DNA of 64,000 nucleotides from Amblyornis subalaris (taxonomy: Eukaryota > Chordata > Aves > Passeriformes > Ptilonorhynchidae): contig JACAXG010000202.1 of assembly GCA_018881555.1 (NCBI GenBank), positions 496,001 through 560,000 on the forward strand. Reading direction: 5' to 3'. The notes under the pieces were generated by a model that saw nothing but the letters and a program-made list of their open reading frames with translations, made no database searches and was not told the DNA's origin. A program made the translations under genes and the position numbers. Shown in pieces: positions 52,618-64,000 of the stretch (the first letter of the stretch is position 1; every line of letters begins with the position of its first letter).

Positions 52618-54297
52618 CTAGAACAACTGCACAGAACCAGTACCCCNTGGCTCTGAAGTGTTCAGTGTCCTACCACGGTTGTAGTAGGAATAACTTCATA
52701 CAGACAGACTGATTCAGATGTTCCTGCTGGATAGTACTTTAATTTTTCCATGAGACAAGCAGTTCTGACAGTCTCTGAAGTTTGCAGCTGAAAGCTTCTT
52801 ACATGCAGCAAATGAAGCTACAGCAGAGAAATGATGGCTACGAAGTCGTGATCTTTAGAAGCAGGAACCACAGACTTAGCACTCCTCTGGCATGTTCACA
52901 CACCTGAGCAGTTTGCAAACGAATTAGCTCTAAGATAGGTCCTCACTGTAATAAACCAGGGGATTCCTTTTGTTCACCTTCAGCACAGAAAAGGATGCAA
53001 AACAGTGCAAAGGGGACTCTNTTGCACAAGAAATTCATCTTTTGCAAAATATTGAAGCCAAGTCCCAGATCTCGATTTTTGGAAGAAGTTTTATGGCTCT
53101 CATCACAACTACCAACCAACTCATTCTTAAATACTTCAAGCAGACATAAAAGGGTATTACATATCTTCCTGAACATTCAGACGATCAGATAATCAAAATT
53201 TCTCATCTCAGAGGGATCATTAGGAAGTGCAGGTCTCATTTCTAAATTGTAACTTCCAACCACTGCTGATCATTCTAGCAAATATACCCAACTATTATGT
53301 TTATCCAACAGCTTAAGTAATCTCCCAAATGACTATTGCAGCCTCCAGTTTCACTTGTTACTTCCTCAGTGGTGCAGTTATGCATGAACATTAATTATGG
53401 CATAAAGAAAACCGAAGTTATTAAAAACATCAAATAAATGGGATTTATTCATACAAAAAGAGTTTATATGAGGTAAGGCATGAAGTTATGACATTAAGTG
53501 TAAAGTAACATCCATTTTCAATTTTAAAACGCCTATTTTAAAATAAACTTAAAATTGATCCATAATGTTTAGTTATTCTTAATGTTTTTCTTCCACACCC
53601 TCAATTTCTATTTTAATTTTTCAAGTATAGAGGACTTACGTTAAACATGACAAAAGATGCTCTTTAAATCAAAAGTACTTCCTCTGAACTAAAGCACAAG
53701 TTACTTTTTTGCAGAAATCCACTCCCTCCATTTGAATGCAAACTTTACTACATCTCTGTACACTGCACAAAACCTTGAACGTGTTGAAAAGGAATTCACA
53801 TAATTTATAAAAAACTGCCTTCTGTTCAACCAGCCTTGACTGCACATAACCTGTTTGCTTTATACCACCATTTAACCNAAGTTTGGAACGAGATAATAGT
53901 GGACAAAGCAGGCTGGGTAGCACACCATACAGCTAGGAAAATTTATAGAGTGGACTAGGGGAAAGAAAAACTAAAACTGTTTTTACCTAAGTTCTTAATT
54001 TACATTAAAATTAAAAATTAAACAGTACACCTGCCACAGAATAGTCTTGTTAAGTCTGGCTAATCTTCAGGGTAGCTGCATATGAAAAAAGCAAGATTCA
54101 TTTACATATCTTAACACAAAAATAAAAAAACAGCCCAGAAAAATTGTCCCATATACCACAGACACGTTGCTCCAAAACTGGCTCCTGAAATTGAAAAAAA
54201 AAAGAAAATTTGAAATTCTTAAGAAATAGGAACCAGGGAAAGCTACAACCAAAAGTTTGACTTTCCCGATGCTTGCNTGCCTTCCCTCTACTCCCCG

Positions 54298-54440
54298 TTA
54301 TGTAAAACGCTCGAACACAACGCGCTTAGAGCAATCCTGCCCAGTAATCTCCAGCGGAGAGCTAAAGGATGCAGGAGCTTTTTTACAAAAATCTGTCTTC
54401 GAGCCATCAGCTAAATATTCTACAATCCATGGGTAACTGC
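54298..54440 (-). other. candidate terminal coding exon (46 codons + stop)
   Basis: On the minus strand a strong acceptor (GCTGTTTCATTCCAG, preceded by an ACAAC branch-like site) opens a 143-nt segment. It reads two bases, then 46 codons, then TAA. The product begins SYPWIVEYLADGSKTDFCKK and ends SKRVVFERFT. It would enter in phase 1. Several CpGs are kept (in TCGAAG, CCGCTG, AAGCGCGTT and TTCGAGCGT) although the surrounding DNA is CpG-poor, which is more like constrained coding sequence than neutral intron. I do not recognise the protein. An upstream partner with a matching phase could be 55,399-55,435, but that is speculative. No poly-A signal follows closely; the first minus-strand AATAAA I noticed is near 53,450. 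It may be a real last exon, a pseudogene piece or chance. Confidence 0.25.
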
Positions 54441-55398
54441 CTGGAATGAAACAGCATGTTGTACTCTGGATTTGGGACCTTGCAGCTTTAACCAATTATT
54501 TACATAGTCATGGAGATCAGCTTGAATTTCGGAGATGTTGCTGCAGGAGATCTCCACCAGCGAGAGCTGTCACTGCAGCTCCTGGGAGGAGGGAGCAAGG
54601 GGATAAAACCATGTTGGGAGTCAGTTGCAGGAGACCCCTTCCCTGAATAAGCTCCTCAAGTGCAGCCTTATGGTGTAACCAGGGGGTAGGGCACAACCAG
54701 GACTGACAGCAAAGAAGAGTGCTGGAGTCTGAGACAAAGGTGGATTCTAACCACAAGGAAATAATACTGGAATTTTCCCCACTTTGATGCACCTTGGCAG
54801 AGGAATGCGGTGCAGTACAGAGCCCTGAGGCTCTCCATTTTGCAGGGAAAATGAAAACACTTCTAATGCTACAACAAGAAATGCAGAAATATTTTCAGGA
54901 AAGTCAAAGGAGAAAATAGTAATCCAACATTTTCATGGCCTATTCTATACACCCGACCTAAAAAGTCAGCTCCCACATACAGAACAAGAGAATGATGGAC
55001 TCTCATCTTATGTTTTACAGGTTCAATTAGGAATATAATAATCCTCACCTTTTTTGGTTACNTATTTTAAATAATTAAGCAACAAAAGTTCCAGATACCC
55101 ATCCCCAGTATAAAGCAGCAGCTTGTGCCCTCAAGGCAAGCTCCATGTAGACCAGCCCTGCCTGTGTTCCTTGATAAAAGAAGGCAATCACTCTGAAGGA
55201 ACTGTCACCATTAATGTCACTGTAACAAGTGCTTTTGACATGTCACCAACTTGAACTGCCAGAAATAAAAGTTAAAGACAGCAAATTTCATTGTGCTTGC
55301 AGAAGAACACTTTATTATGAAACCTTTGAAACAAAATTTCCACTGGCCAGGTGCTATATTGTTCCTGGTCACGTCTATTCAAGAAAGCATTCAAGTAC

Positions 55399-55435
55399 CT
55401 GTTTCTGTGTCACTGGTTACATTCCCTACAAGGAG
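55399..55435 (-). other. candidate small exon upstream of 54,298-54,440
   Basis: On the minus strand, acceptor TTCACTTGCACATCCATAG and donor ACAG|GTACTTG enclose 37 nt with one open frame reading LLVGNVTSDTET plus one base. That leaves phase 1, which is the phase needed by the candidate exon at 54,298-54,440, about 960 bp downstream. A TAG lies just before the acceptor, so the frame is open only if splicing occurs. At this size, chance is a serious explanation. Confidence 0.12.
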
Positions 55436-56952
55436 CTATGGATGTGCAAGTGAAAATTGTCAAGTGCTTCTACTAATTCCCCTTTTACAAAGCAAAAGAA
55501 TCATCATGCCATCGTGTTCCTGTGCAACCAGAGCCAAATGGAGTTTCAGATCTCTTCCTAAAACTTATTTTCAGTAAATCATTCTAGAAGTCTTCCCAAA
55601 ATTTAGCCACATCTCAGCTGCCTTCCCTTGCCGCGTACCCTGTTAAAAACTGCGAACAATGAAATATCTGAAATTCTGCCCCACTTCAGAGACTGTAACA
55701 NGTCTCATTTTCAAGCATCTTTCTTCTCAGAATGCCGGCTGTAAATCCAAGAACCTTGGGACAAGCATTTCACATCCCCTGTGCTGCCTGGCAAGGCTTG
55801 AGTCTTGCTGTCCAGGAGGTACCAAGGCTGAGTAGCAGCTTCTCACCCTCTATTTATACCTTGACTGACAGTCACGCCTAGAGGGAATCCTTTTCACTAA
55901 ACCTAATTGTTTTACTGAAATGCTGCCAGCCACCTCCATTACACCCCTGATGTGCCAGGAGGAATTATAGCTTTTATTTGCACTTTCCTGAAAATAGCTC
56001 GGTAGTGCATGCCAAGATAGGGATCCTGACATTATTCACAATTTGGAGGCAAGCTATCAGTTATCTTTAAACAAAGCACTGCTCCTCTTTCTTTTAAGAA
56101 AGAAATACTCTCTATTCCAAGAGAGGTACAGTAACTACCACTTCAAGGGTATTCCAGACAAGAACAATCTTTTGTAAAGACCTACATTTCCTGCCACAAG
56201 CACACAAACAGGAGGGATCAATTGAGAGCCCTGTTTAGAAACTTCTTTGGTAAACAGTTGTTGAATGCTCTTATGTAGATACTGTTTTCACCTTTTAATA
56301 TGAACCATGAAAATATCCTTAAAATGGGAAGTATTGCTTATGTTATAGAGCACTTGCATACACCGCACAGCTACATTAAATAATACATTTCATAGCATGA
56401 ACCTATATACACATTTCTCTTCGCAATTATAATACCTATTCATGTGATAAGAAAATTCATTTATGTATATGATAGATGTCAGTAATTTTGCCCCCTCTAC
56501 AACAGTACCTCACATACCCATTTCTTCCCCCATAACGAAATATTTTCCCATAGTCTCACCAATGCTGCCATTTAAACTTTGATGTTATAGGGCAAACTAA
56601 TGTTAATTATCATTAGTAACAAATAGCAAGTTTAACCGAAAAAATAACAATACAATAATACAATAAAAAGAGTCAACAAGATACCTATTTCTGGGCTAAA
56701 ACCCTCTCATTCAATAGCACACTACTTGCAGGACTTTGCATGCTGGCATATGGCAAAAATTCTCAGTTTTGTCTGTCTTCTACAGACACACTCTGGTATT
56801 ATTCCCAGATGGGACACAAATTTTCTCTCCTTGAAAGGCACGGCCAGCACACAAACAGCTCTGTTTGCTTTTTAATTTCGCACACCCCCTCTGCTGCATC
56901 AGCCAAGTTCAGTTTGTTAAGCCTCCTTTGAAGGCTGTTTGCTTTGTTTCAC

Positions 56953-57029
56953 CTTTCAAAGCACAGTGATCTTTCCTCATACTGCGTTTTGCCCGGTGGT
57001 TCTCCTGTGCTGTGCTTGCCCTTCTCAAA
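56953..57029 (-). other. candidate internal exon (77 nt)
   Basis: On the minus strand a pyrimidine-rich acceptor (GCTCTTTCTATTCTTCAG) and donor GAAAG|GTGAAAC bound 77 nt. Frame 1 reads FEKGKHSTGEPPGKTQYEER and then SLCFE plus two bases (phase 0 in, phase 2 out). A second frame is also open, beginning LRRASTAQENHR. The charged, proline-containing composition of frame 1 looks more like a protein than translated AT-rich intron, but I recognise no family. The donor lacks the AGT extension and is only moderate. Two open frames in 77 nt show how weak the coding evidence is. Confidence 0.17.
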
Positions 57030-59723
57030 CTGAAGAATAGAAAGAGCTCCAGCGATGTGATACAAAACCTGATTGTTGTTATACTGTGTTGAAGCTTTAT
57101 GTATTAACATGCAAAATTTTCTGATTGATGTTAGTTTGTGTCACACAAGGTGTCATAACTTCCCCTAAACAATTCAGTAAACCAGTATTATGCAAGAATA
57201 ATAATTGGAGATCAGGATTGGGATTTATTTTTAGTCTTTCATACGCCACTGGCACAGAGATAAGTATTCTCACAAATATAAAAGGAATAAATACTTTAAA
57301 TAGAAAAGCATCATTCAAGATTCCAGGTACTTTACTGCTTTACTGAATGACGNGCACAGTTAAATTGTAACTTGCAGTGAATTAATGCAGCCTCACATTC
57401 CGAGTTCTTTCACAGAGGAGCATGCTAACAACTTGCTAAACACCTTACACCAATACTGGTATCATTTCCATATGTTTCAGCAAATAGCTCAATTGATCTA
57501 CCCTAGTAAGGTGTCTCCCTGCAGAGAAAATAAGTTTTCTAGGTTTCTCCTCAATGCACAAACAAGTATGTACATGATAAATTAAGCTAAGGAGAAATAA
57601 AGAGCAGTTTGGTTTATTGTTTTGTCTTTTCCAGGAATCAAAGGTATGTTGCTCACAATGAAAGGCCAATCAAACATTAAAGGAGGAGAGTATTTTATTA
57701 CCCACACATTATTTCATAGGGACTCGTTGCCATACTGATGGTTCAGACATGATAAATCGGGTTACCTGAACAGCCAGTGGATTACAAATCTACTGAGAAT
57801 ACTTGGTAACAAAATTAATATTCCAGCCCAATATCCTATTAGGGCACTCGTTCTCAATTGGGATTTCCAGCTTATTTACCTTATAGTCTTTTTGCAGTGG
57901 AAGACAGCTCACAGTTCATCACTTAAACCCCCCATCAAGGCAGTTCCCAAAGAGAACCAGATCAGTGGGATTTTAATCAACATGGCAGGTGTTCTAAATG
58001 CCAGAGGAAAACACAGATTTTCATATACGTGGTAGGGTCAGTAAGAGACTGTGCTCACTGGACTAAGACAAAATGGGAAAAGTTAGTAAGTGCCAGAGTG
58101 GGAATATGTTGGGTCACTGATTTTTTTTTCCCCATCCCCTGAAAAGACTAAAATTGTATACTCGACAGAAACTATTTGTCTGACAGCATGAGTAACAGGA
58201 CCCTCTGCTCCATTTTGTCATAACTCTTTGGCTAGTCTCTTCGTCCAAATCTGGGTGTCTGCTCATGTCTACTGTTTCAACCCTAAAACATTACCAGCAC
58301 ACACAAAAATTGGGTCTGAGCAGAGAGTACACGGAGTAAGGTAACACTGCAGCACAGTTCAACCATCCGTGCCTGAAATAATGATAAAGTAAAAACTGCT
58401 ATGATTCCCAAACCACAGACGAAGTTTGGGAAAGCAGATTTACCATCTCTTGGACAAGAAGCCAGCCTGAACTTCAGACCTCTTGGTACCTGGAGGAGCA
58501 CAGGAATCTGCCCCACATACCCTTCTCTAAGAGTCATGCCTGCAACCTTTCAAATTCCTCCCCATCACAGAAATGCCTCCTCATCACCAGTACCACTTTT
58601 TGAGTAAATATATCACAGGTTCATTAACCACCTCTTGAAGACAAGAACAGAAAATAAATACATCAGTAGAAGATGAGACCAAAGAAGGCAACTCACATAT
58701 CAATTGTTCATATGTGAGCAACAACTATTTACACACTTGTACCTGCCTTGTAATTTACTTAAGTCCTTTAAGGATTACAAATTTTCCTGCATGTCCATTC
58801 NGACATTTAGTTACTGATAAACTTACAGGCTTACTCTGAGAACAGCCAAGTTTGCAAATCAGGGTCTGATTTTGAGATCATGTTTAACATGGGACTAAAG
58901 TTTGCAATTATGAAGGCATGGAGGTTTTTTCAAAAGCACCATTGAAACATAAGAGATCACACAGTTCATTTGCTGATTTGCTAGATGTTTCTTAATGTTT
59001 TGCTCTCTTTGCAGCATGTTGATCTTCACTTTGGAAAAAACATGGGGCAAATTCTGCAAGTTTTCTGTCCAAAATAGCAGACAAAGCACAGCTGCCATTC
59101 CAAGGCATTTCCAATGAAACTGAGGCAGGAGGCCAACTCTCACTTTTAGCGGAGGCAAACCATAGGCAACTCAGCTGAGGCCCTGAGGGCTTCTGTGTGC
59201 CAGTCAGACTAGATCAGTCTTTTGCAACANAAGAGCAAAGAAATGTAAAAGACAAGTTAAACTCAGAATACTTTTCCAAAGCTCTCCCAGCAAAGTAGGT
59301 CTAGAACAGAGACAGTGGCAGCATGGGGGAGGGATGAGGAGAATCAAGACACAACCGACATGAAGAACATAAAGCTGAAAGTAGGTGATGGTCCTCTCAA
59401 AACCGAAAATTTAAACCTCAGTTGATAAAAGAAACAAGAGGAGAAAAAAATCCAAACCTGGCTTTGTCNGAAGTAGTTCCAGGAGTTTTGGCTGTGCTAG
59501 CAACACAACTCAGTTTCATGACTCTGCACATGCTCTCTTCAGTAAATCAGTGAAAACAAACAGTGAGTGATAATGCCTTCACTAACTCAGAGGTTCAGCC
59601 ANATACTTCAAAAAGAAACTGGTGCCTGGCAAGGGATTCACAGAACTACACTGACTTCTTCCTCATACCTCCTTGTTTAATGACATAATACAAGGAAATA
59701 GATTTTTTACCTCACTCCCGCTG

Positions 59724-59748
59724 AAAAAAAAAAAAAACAAAAAAAAAA
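59724..59748. repeat. A-rich tract
   Basis: Two runs of A are interrupted by a single C. On the minus strand it forms a very strong pyrimidine tract ending in CAG, which makes the neighbouring 52-nt open segment (59,669-59,720) look like an exon by chance. Confidence 0.8.
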
Positions 59749-62700
59749 GGTCATCGCTCAAACANTCAACACTAAAACAAAGGATGCTACTCCAACTTTT
59801 TTCTTCTTCTCTCCCAAAAGCACAGCCTTAAAACTTTCAGAAGCACTTTTTTTTTTTTTTTACCTCTGCACTGGTCTTTTCTTTCTACATGGTAACATAT
59901 TATCATTAATAAGCATTTTTTAACAAAATAATTGGCCTCTGAAGGTCCCTGAAAATGAAACAGCTGTAAGAGCTAAGAAGATTAGAATTCCAGTATTAAT
60001 GAAGTCTGGAAAAAGTCTGAATTGCTTCAGGGAAGAAATAGGCTTGGTCACTTTGAAATAGAATTTTATCCAATTTGCTGTTCAACCTTTTTTTGGAGAA
60101 AAAAATATAAACAGTTCTAACTATGTGTTGTAGACCATACCTAGCATTCATTAGCACATCATTTTAACCTTCCTCTCCAGCCACAGCAAATCATCAGAAT
60201 AAAAGATTTTGCCCATTTCATTAAAGGGTTTTAGGAAGAATATTCCATTCCTGCAAGGACATCAGTTCTTTAAACACAGCCACAGAGAATGGCAAGCAAA
60301 TAATGCAGCACAACTAAAGCTTTAGAGTCTTCCTTCCCTAATGTTCTGCTGTATATCATGGCCTGAGAGCCTCTCTCAGGTAATGAGAATCTATCCTTCC
60401 ACAGCTTGAATCTGCACACAAATTAGAGATTTTGAAAAGCATTGCATTCTGTAGCCTTTTTTAAGAGTTATTCAATAATAAAATCAAATTCTCAGTGATA
60501 GTGACACTCATGTCCAATTGCTCAACAAGGCCAGGTAAAGTANGGTATCTCTGAAGAATCCTTCATAGCTGAAGACTGCAAGGTCTGTGACTGGTTGCTT
60601 ACAATAATCACATTATTACCTACTACATACACATTAGCTCTTGGCACATTCCTCTACATGTCATGGCCTTCACTAGAAATCCCTTCTCCAGAGCAAAAAA
60701 AAGAACTAAAAAAACATTTAGTCTACGAAACAAAGTTTTAAATGAGAGTCTGAATACTCACCAAGACATTTTTCAGTGCCAAANAACAGTTGGTCTAGAA
60801 CATCTGATTATTTACAGACACAGAAATACCACCATAGAATGGCAACAAATGTCCAGACATTAAAAACCTGTAACATTTTGGGTGTCCAGCTGCAACTGCA
60901 ACCCAAACTGCCCACGAATTTATGTCACACAAACCACTGCACAGCATATCTGACATGCAGACAACATCACTTGCAGATGAGACTAGATCACAGAACTCAC
61001 ACCGTTATGGATACTGTAACCTTCCAACCATGTAGCTCCATGGCTGTTAACGGGTTCTCTTTTTCCCTAATAAAACAGGATGACAAGCAGCAAACAGCAC
61101 CGTTTTTCCAAGAGGAGAGTACATCTTCATTGCACCTCTCTTGAGAATTCTGTTGCTGCCTGAGGCACAAAAGAATAAAACACAAAAAGGCAGAAATACC
61201 CAAAGAATAGACACATTCTCCTACTTCAAATAAAAAGGTAAAATTAACATTTCTCCAGGAAATAAAAAGTGTATCTTTTTCCAGGAGATGAGGCTTTAAT
61301 AATTTTTAGAACACAGTTCACTGTATTCCTACAAGAATCCCAAGGCCAGTCTGTCTTTCCAAGGCTGACAAGCACAGTCCTTGACTGTGTGATAAGCAGT
61401 ACATCAGGATCTTACTCCTCTCACTTCACCTTTGCAAATCTAACATTTATGTAAGCCTGACTAGATCTGGANGCAATGTTATTATACTGTTGCATGGCTA
61501 TCTCAACCTCAAGCTTTTTTGTAAACGTAAAGAAGAATGTAGTATTCGAAAGAACATGCAGCAAGTCTTCATCCTTCTTCCTTGACCAAATTCCATAAAC
61601 ACCAGCTAGCTTTTTGCCACTCCTAGCTTCTTAATTTTTCATCTAAATACTACTCACCACTTTCCCACCTAAATTATGCCCACCTTAGTTTCACTGCTCT
61701 GACTCATTTTGTTTAATCAGTTTTTCTTCATCCTGTATCCAGCCACCATATCCTACTCCCAGGCTCATTTTTAGTAGATTAAACAAAACCAACTCATCTC
61801 ATCTCCTGGAGGTGAGTCTTTCATTCCCTGGTCACTGAAGTAACTCATTTCTAAGCTCATTACAGGATCAGGACTTTTTAGAATGTGGGAGAATAANTGC
61901 AGACAATATTCCAGAAATTTCTCTATTTCCTGCGTAGCGAATGAAATACAGGAACACCCTTCCAGCTTCTGGCGTAGAAGCTTTTGTTGCATTCAGCCAG
62001 TCTTTAACACGGTGTTACAGCTGGGTCCTATTAATGCCATTCCTATTTTACCCTATTATTTTTTTTCTAAAATATCTATTTCTACAGTCTCAAAGATGAT
62101 AAATTTATTAATACTTCAAACTACAAAATTAATCTAGAATGTGCAAAACTGTATATTGTGGTCCTGTAGACAGACAAAGCATGTTTGGGGTGTTTTTTTA
62201 ATCAAAATACAATGAAATCCAGTGAATTCACCGTACTTCTTTCAGCTGCATTCTCAACCTCAGAAAATTTCCCATCCTGGTCAACAGACATAACTAATCA
62301 AAAACTACAATAAACAGCCACAGTGAGCAGCACAGATTTTAATCCTATCCACCCAGTCATGGAGAGAACTGCTAAAATCTGGGTTAATCCTTCCAATCCT
62401 TAGTCAGAAATGAAAGTCTGTGCAATTGAAATAGTATGCCAGAATTAGATTTGCTTGTGGTAAGGATTTGATTAAGCCAAAAATTAAGATCTGAAATAGT
62501 TTCAGTTAAAACCAAAGTGCATTTCTACTGACAGATATTGTAATCCAAAAGAGTCATTGTACTGAGACCAAACTCATAACTCTTCTCTCCACAGGAAATT
62601 AATTTAGGACAAATCTCAGACACACTGATTTTCAGACAGTTTTGTCAAAAATAAAAACGGAAAAAGGAAAAAATCAGCTTTTCTTCAAAATGATGACAAC

Positions 62701-63922
62701 CACTGGACTGGAATGTCATGAATAAGGTACAGTCATTAGTTAGGAAGACCATCGAAATAAAGACACTTATNTTGACCTTTATATGAAGCAGATTCTCACA
62801 AACACCTTAGAGGCAACTTTAACTACTTTGTCACTGCACTCAAAAACATGACATAGCCATTAGATATAAAATATGCATCTCACATCTATTTATCTGCACT
62901 GGGCAGGGGATTGTGTCTATTTTTAGCAAGCTGAGAGATTACACACGTCAACACAGAAAATTTTAAAAATGAAGAAGGAGGTTACCACTCTCCCAGAAGC
63001 CATTTCACTTGAAGCTTCTTCATCATTTGATTAAAGCCTGCACAAATCTAAAATATTACAAATAGTCTGCATTTGCTGCTGCAAGCCTTCGGACTCGTCT
63101 ATAGACAATTTCCGTCAAGGCTGAATTTTATGGCTGTTTTCCCGTTTGAGTTACGTGGGAGATCACTCCAAGCCCCAGAACACCAGTGCTGCCCTTGAGC
63201 CTACAAATGCCACGTCTGTGCGCTCGTGTAACACATCACACCGCGCAGCCACCACGGGAGGCAACAGCAAAGTGGCAGCAAAACTCTCACTTACAAATAT
63301 TTAAGGTCTACAGTAACAGAATAATAGAGGGAAATATTCAGTTGTATTCTCCATGTCAAGATAGCCAGAGGTCTCAAGCTGTTGCATAAGCATATTTCTG
63401 TAATCTTTGTTGCTCCAAAGCTGGAAGCTTTTACTCAGGCAAGGCTCTTTGAAGTTACTTTGGGAACTGGCTCTCTGCAGATGGAAAAACAAATGATTAA
63501 ACCAGCTCAATAGGGAGCCAGGCTTACTGTACATACTTGATTTAAAAAGAAACTAAGGGAAGGAGAAATTTTTTTTTAATACAGACTAGAATGCTTGTTA
63601 TGAAGGAAAATATTCCACCATTTGAGCTGAATTAGAAAAGCTGTTCTAACACCAGAATTTTTAACGGGGTGGAATATGCAAATGAAACCTCAAAGTGACC
63701 CGGTAAGACAGAAATCTAACTACCAAAATGAAATTTAAATAAGTTATCAGGTTTAACTTCAATAAAACCAGCTAGCTTGTCAACAGGGTACTTCACTAGC
63801 AATCCAGTAAGTCATTTGAGAGAGAACACCCCACTACAGCCCTTAACAACCCAAATCATTNCTTTAACTAGAGATTGCTCTTCTGAGCAGAAAATGCCTT
63901 AAAGTCTACNGTGTTGCTTGGC

Positions 63923-63956
63923 CTTTCCACCTCAAGAGACTTTCCACCTTAAGAGA
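63923..63956. repeat. 17-bp tandem duplication, one mismatch
   Basis: CTTTCCACCTCAAGAGA is followed directly by CTTTCCACCTTAAGAGA. Confidence 0.7.
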
Positions 63957-64000
63957 CTACATCTGCATCCTTATGGTTGTTACATAAAGAACATACTAAG

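Larger units (their letters stand above)
57030..64000. other. unique AT-rich DNA, no gene recognised
   Basis: Several splice-like pairs occur on the minus strand: 57,766-57,792, 58,835-58,865 and 60,762-60,802, the last reading VLDQL-x-FGTEKCL. All are under 50 nt. A small CpG patch is at 63,085-63,260. No recognised gene, RNA or transposon was found. Confidence 0.55.

Noticed and set aside
59669..59720. Minus-strand exon-like segment of 52 nt with an extreme pyrimidine tract
   Set aside because: The acceptor strength comes entirely from the A-rich simple repeat, and the body is short and AT-rich.
1..64000. tRNA, rRNA, endogenous retroviral genes, CRISPR arrays or bacterial genes
   Set aside because: No tRNA box B motif with a matching cloverleaf, no retroviral YxDD block and no regular spacer arrays were noticed. 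The AT-rich, CR1-bearing context is vertebrate.

Overview
The window looks like nuclear DNA from a bird. The best evidence is three CR1 retrotransposon copies with avian-type 3' sequence and recognisable reverse-transcriptase text. The background is AT-rich and poor in CpG, with many poly-A/T tracts and no bacterial gene organisation. Single N bases are scattered throughout, as expected of a draft assembly. Nothing identifies the species or chromosome, and I do not recognise any host protein-coding gene.

Layout. Positions 1 to about 29,700 are unique AT-rich sequence with a few simple repeats, small perfect palindromes and short GC/CpG-richer patches (about 6,320-6,600, 13,700-13,960, 23,300-24,600 and 25,930-26,380). 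A 5'-truncated, heavily decayed CR1 lies on the plus strand at about 29,760-30,356. A short CR1 3' fragment lies on the plus strand at about 39,125-39,462. A possible older CR1 remnant is at about 43,560-43,700. The largest repeat is a minus-strand CR1 of about 1.45 kb at 44,595-46,045, carrying most of a broken reverse-transcriptase frame. From 46,050 to the end the sequence is again unique and AT-rich, with one CpG-retaining patch at 54,298-54,440.

Genes. No frame is long or recognisable enough to be called a gene. Several short segments have near-consensus splice sites on both sides and a single open frame. The best are 25,810-25,923 on the plus strand, and 26,763-26,893, 52,568-52,617, 54,298-54,440 (with a stop) and 56,953-57,029 on the minus strand. 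They could be exons of a gene with very large introns or of a long non-coding RNA. They could equally be pseudo-exons, which are common in vertebrate introns, so all are low-confidence entries. The simplest reading is that the window is intergenic, or inside one or a few giant introns. I found no rRNA, tRNA, CRISPR array, retroviral gene or CpG-island promoter.
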